A stretch of DNA of 61,678 nucleotides, taken from assembly GCA_947452315.1 (NCBI GenBank), contig CANGCX010000007.1, positions 1-61,678 on the forward strand, read 5' to 3'. The stretch's first letter is position 1, and each line of letters begins with the position of its first letter. Shown here piece by piece: positions 61,093 through 61,678 of this stretch. The translations under genes were made by a program, and so were the position numbers. The DNA is from Opitutia bacterium (lineage in GTDB: Bacteria; Verrucomicrobiota; Verrucomicrobiia; Opitutales; Opitutaceae). Below the pieces are notes generated by a model. The model searched no databases. It saw nothing but the letters and a program-made list of their open reading frames with translations, and had not been told where the DNA came from.

Positions 61093-61678
61093 ATGAAGCG
61101 CCGCCCGACTTTATCGCAACGGCGCGCGCAGCGGCTTGCCATGGTGATTGCCCAAGAACGTTTGCAGCCTGCGGTTTTGGATTGGGCCGCTACACGAGCT
61201 CCTCGTGAGCGCTGGGGTGTGGCTCTTTCTGGTGGGGCTGATTCGGTAGCGTTGTTGTTGTTGCTTTGGGCGCATTGGCCGCAGCGGCGCAGGCGATTGG
61301 TGGCGTTTCATTTTGATCATCGCTTGAGGGGTGCCGAGTCACGAGCAGATGCCGCTTTTTGTCGACGCTTGTGCTCGGCCTTGGGGGTACCGCTGGTGTC
61401 AGGCTTTTGGTCGGAGCCGTTGAAAACCGCCGGCGAAGCCGTGGTGCGTGCCGCCCGATTTGATTTTTTTGAAAATGCAATGCGACTGAGACGCCTGAAG
61501 GTGCTTTGGCTCGGTCATCAACAGGACGATGTAGCTGAGTCGATGCTGATGCGACTCGCGCGCGGAAGTGGATCGGCAGGTTTAGCTGCGCCGCGGGCGT
61601 TACACGAACATCCAGCGGGGCGGATTCATGTGCGACCATTGTTGACGTTGAAGAAGGCTGAAGTGTGTGCAGCTTTGC
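61093..61678 (+). CDS. tilS: tRNA(Ile)-lysidine synthetase, 3' end cut by the window
   Basis: Modifies the wobble cytidine of tRNA-Ile(CAU) to lysidine. Frame is open from ATG 61093 to the window end (195 codons and one base). The N-type ATP pyrophosphatase motif SGGADSV lies at residues 46-52, followed by HFDHRLRGAESRADAAF and LGHQQDDVAESMLMRLARGSG, both family signatures. The N-terminus is about 25 residues longer than E. coli TilS before the SGG motif; an in-frame ATG at 61141 is another possible start. 37 bases after serS. Confidence 0.93.
   Translation, partial: MKRRPTLSQRRAQRLAMVIAQERLQPAVLDWAATRAPRERWGVALSGGADSVALLLLLWAHWPQRRRRLVAFHFDHRLRGAESRADAAFCRRLCSALGVPLVSGFWSEPLKTAGEAVVRAARFDFFENAMRLRRLKVLWLGHQQDDVAESMLMRLARGSGSAGLAAPRALHEHPAGRIHVRPLLTLKKAEVCAAL

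Noticed and set aside
1-61678. CRISPR arrays, tandem repeats, insertion sequences, prophage
   Set aside because: No spaced direct repeats, transposase or phage structural gene was seen in either strand by eye.

Overview
The window is a gene-dense, mostly housekeeping stretch of a bacterial chromosome of moderate GC content. It most likely comes from a Verrucomicrobiota member, probably of the Opitutaceae side. This rests on (i) a 51-residue small basic protein (51861-52016, minus) of a type I know only from Verrucomicrobia and Chlamydiae, (ii) a 1,037-residue TonB-dependent receptor with a carboxypeptidase-regulatory-like N-terminal domain, (iii) Gram-negative envelope genes (RND efflux, lipid A acyltransferase, heptosyltransferases, AsmA-like protein), and (iv) near-absence of Shine-Dalgarno sequences. 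The placement is inference; no 16S gene is present. There is no phage, insertion sequence, CRISPR array or gene-free stretch over 300 bases.

Layout. 1-2531: end of rplS, then tkt, each followed by a clear terminator. 2630-8877: a marR-controlled RND tripartite efflux operon with a perfect inverted repeat in front. 9000-13776: a large AsmA-like envelope protein, then an ATPase / TOPRIM-like pair with ATGA overlap, the best candidate for an uncharacterised system. 13993-19455: an Aas-like acyltransferase/acyl-ACP synthetase, an RhlE-type helicase, coaD (opposite strand), pgsA and pgpA (phosphatidylglycerol synthesis). 19479-23704 (minus): five co-directional genes, a DtxR-family regulator, an iron-type ABC permease, a Nif3-like protein, aroQ and a NusG paralogue. 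An Nramp transporter (mntH) diverges from the regulator across a nested inverted repeat. 25341-28454 (minus): the TonB receptor, preceded by a 38-bp imperfect palindrome. 28639-32477: an AzgA-type purine permease, an amidohydrolase, an NMT1-like lipoprotein and a RidA-family protein, perhaps a nitrogen/nucleobase salvage group.

32496-42455: M48 protease; a TIG-like lipoprotein (minus); then a tight operon hemW / exported SAM hydroxide adenosyltransferase / SecD-head-like lipoprotein / M23 peptidase / priA, followed by mpl. 42569-46832: hpf (minus), SDR, RluA-type pseudouridine synthase, M14-type peptidase (minus) and gltX, whose start overlaps the start of the M14 gene. 46842-50925 (minus): a secreted heparinase II/III-like protein and glnS. 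51028-54713: tRNA-Arg(CCG), dedA, the small basic protein, cutA, rpoZ, smpB, thrB, trmL. 54749-61678: two oligopeptide-ABC ATPases, a lipid A acyltransferase-heptosyltransferase fusion with overlapping start to a divergent second heptosyltransferase, serS, and the 5' part of tilS.

Several transport systems are incomplete within the window (iron ABC permease, Opp/Dpp ATPases, NMT1 binding protein), so their partners must lie elsewhere. Regulation visible in the sequence is limited to three dyad-symmetric putative operators and eight good or moderate intrinsic terminators, plus one weak one. Start sites were chosen by family N-termini because ribosome binding sites are mostly lacking.
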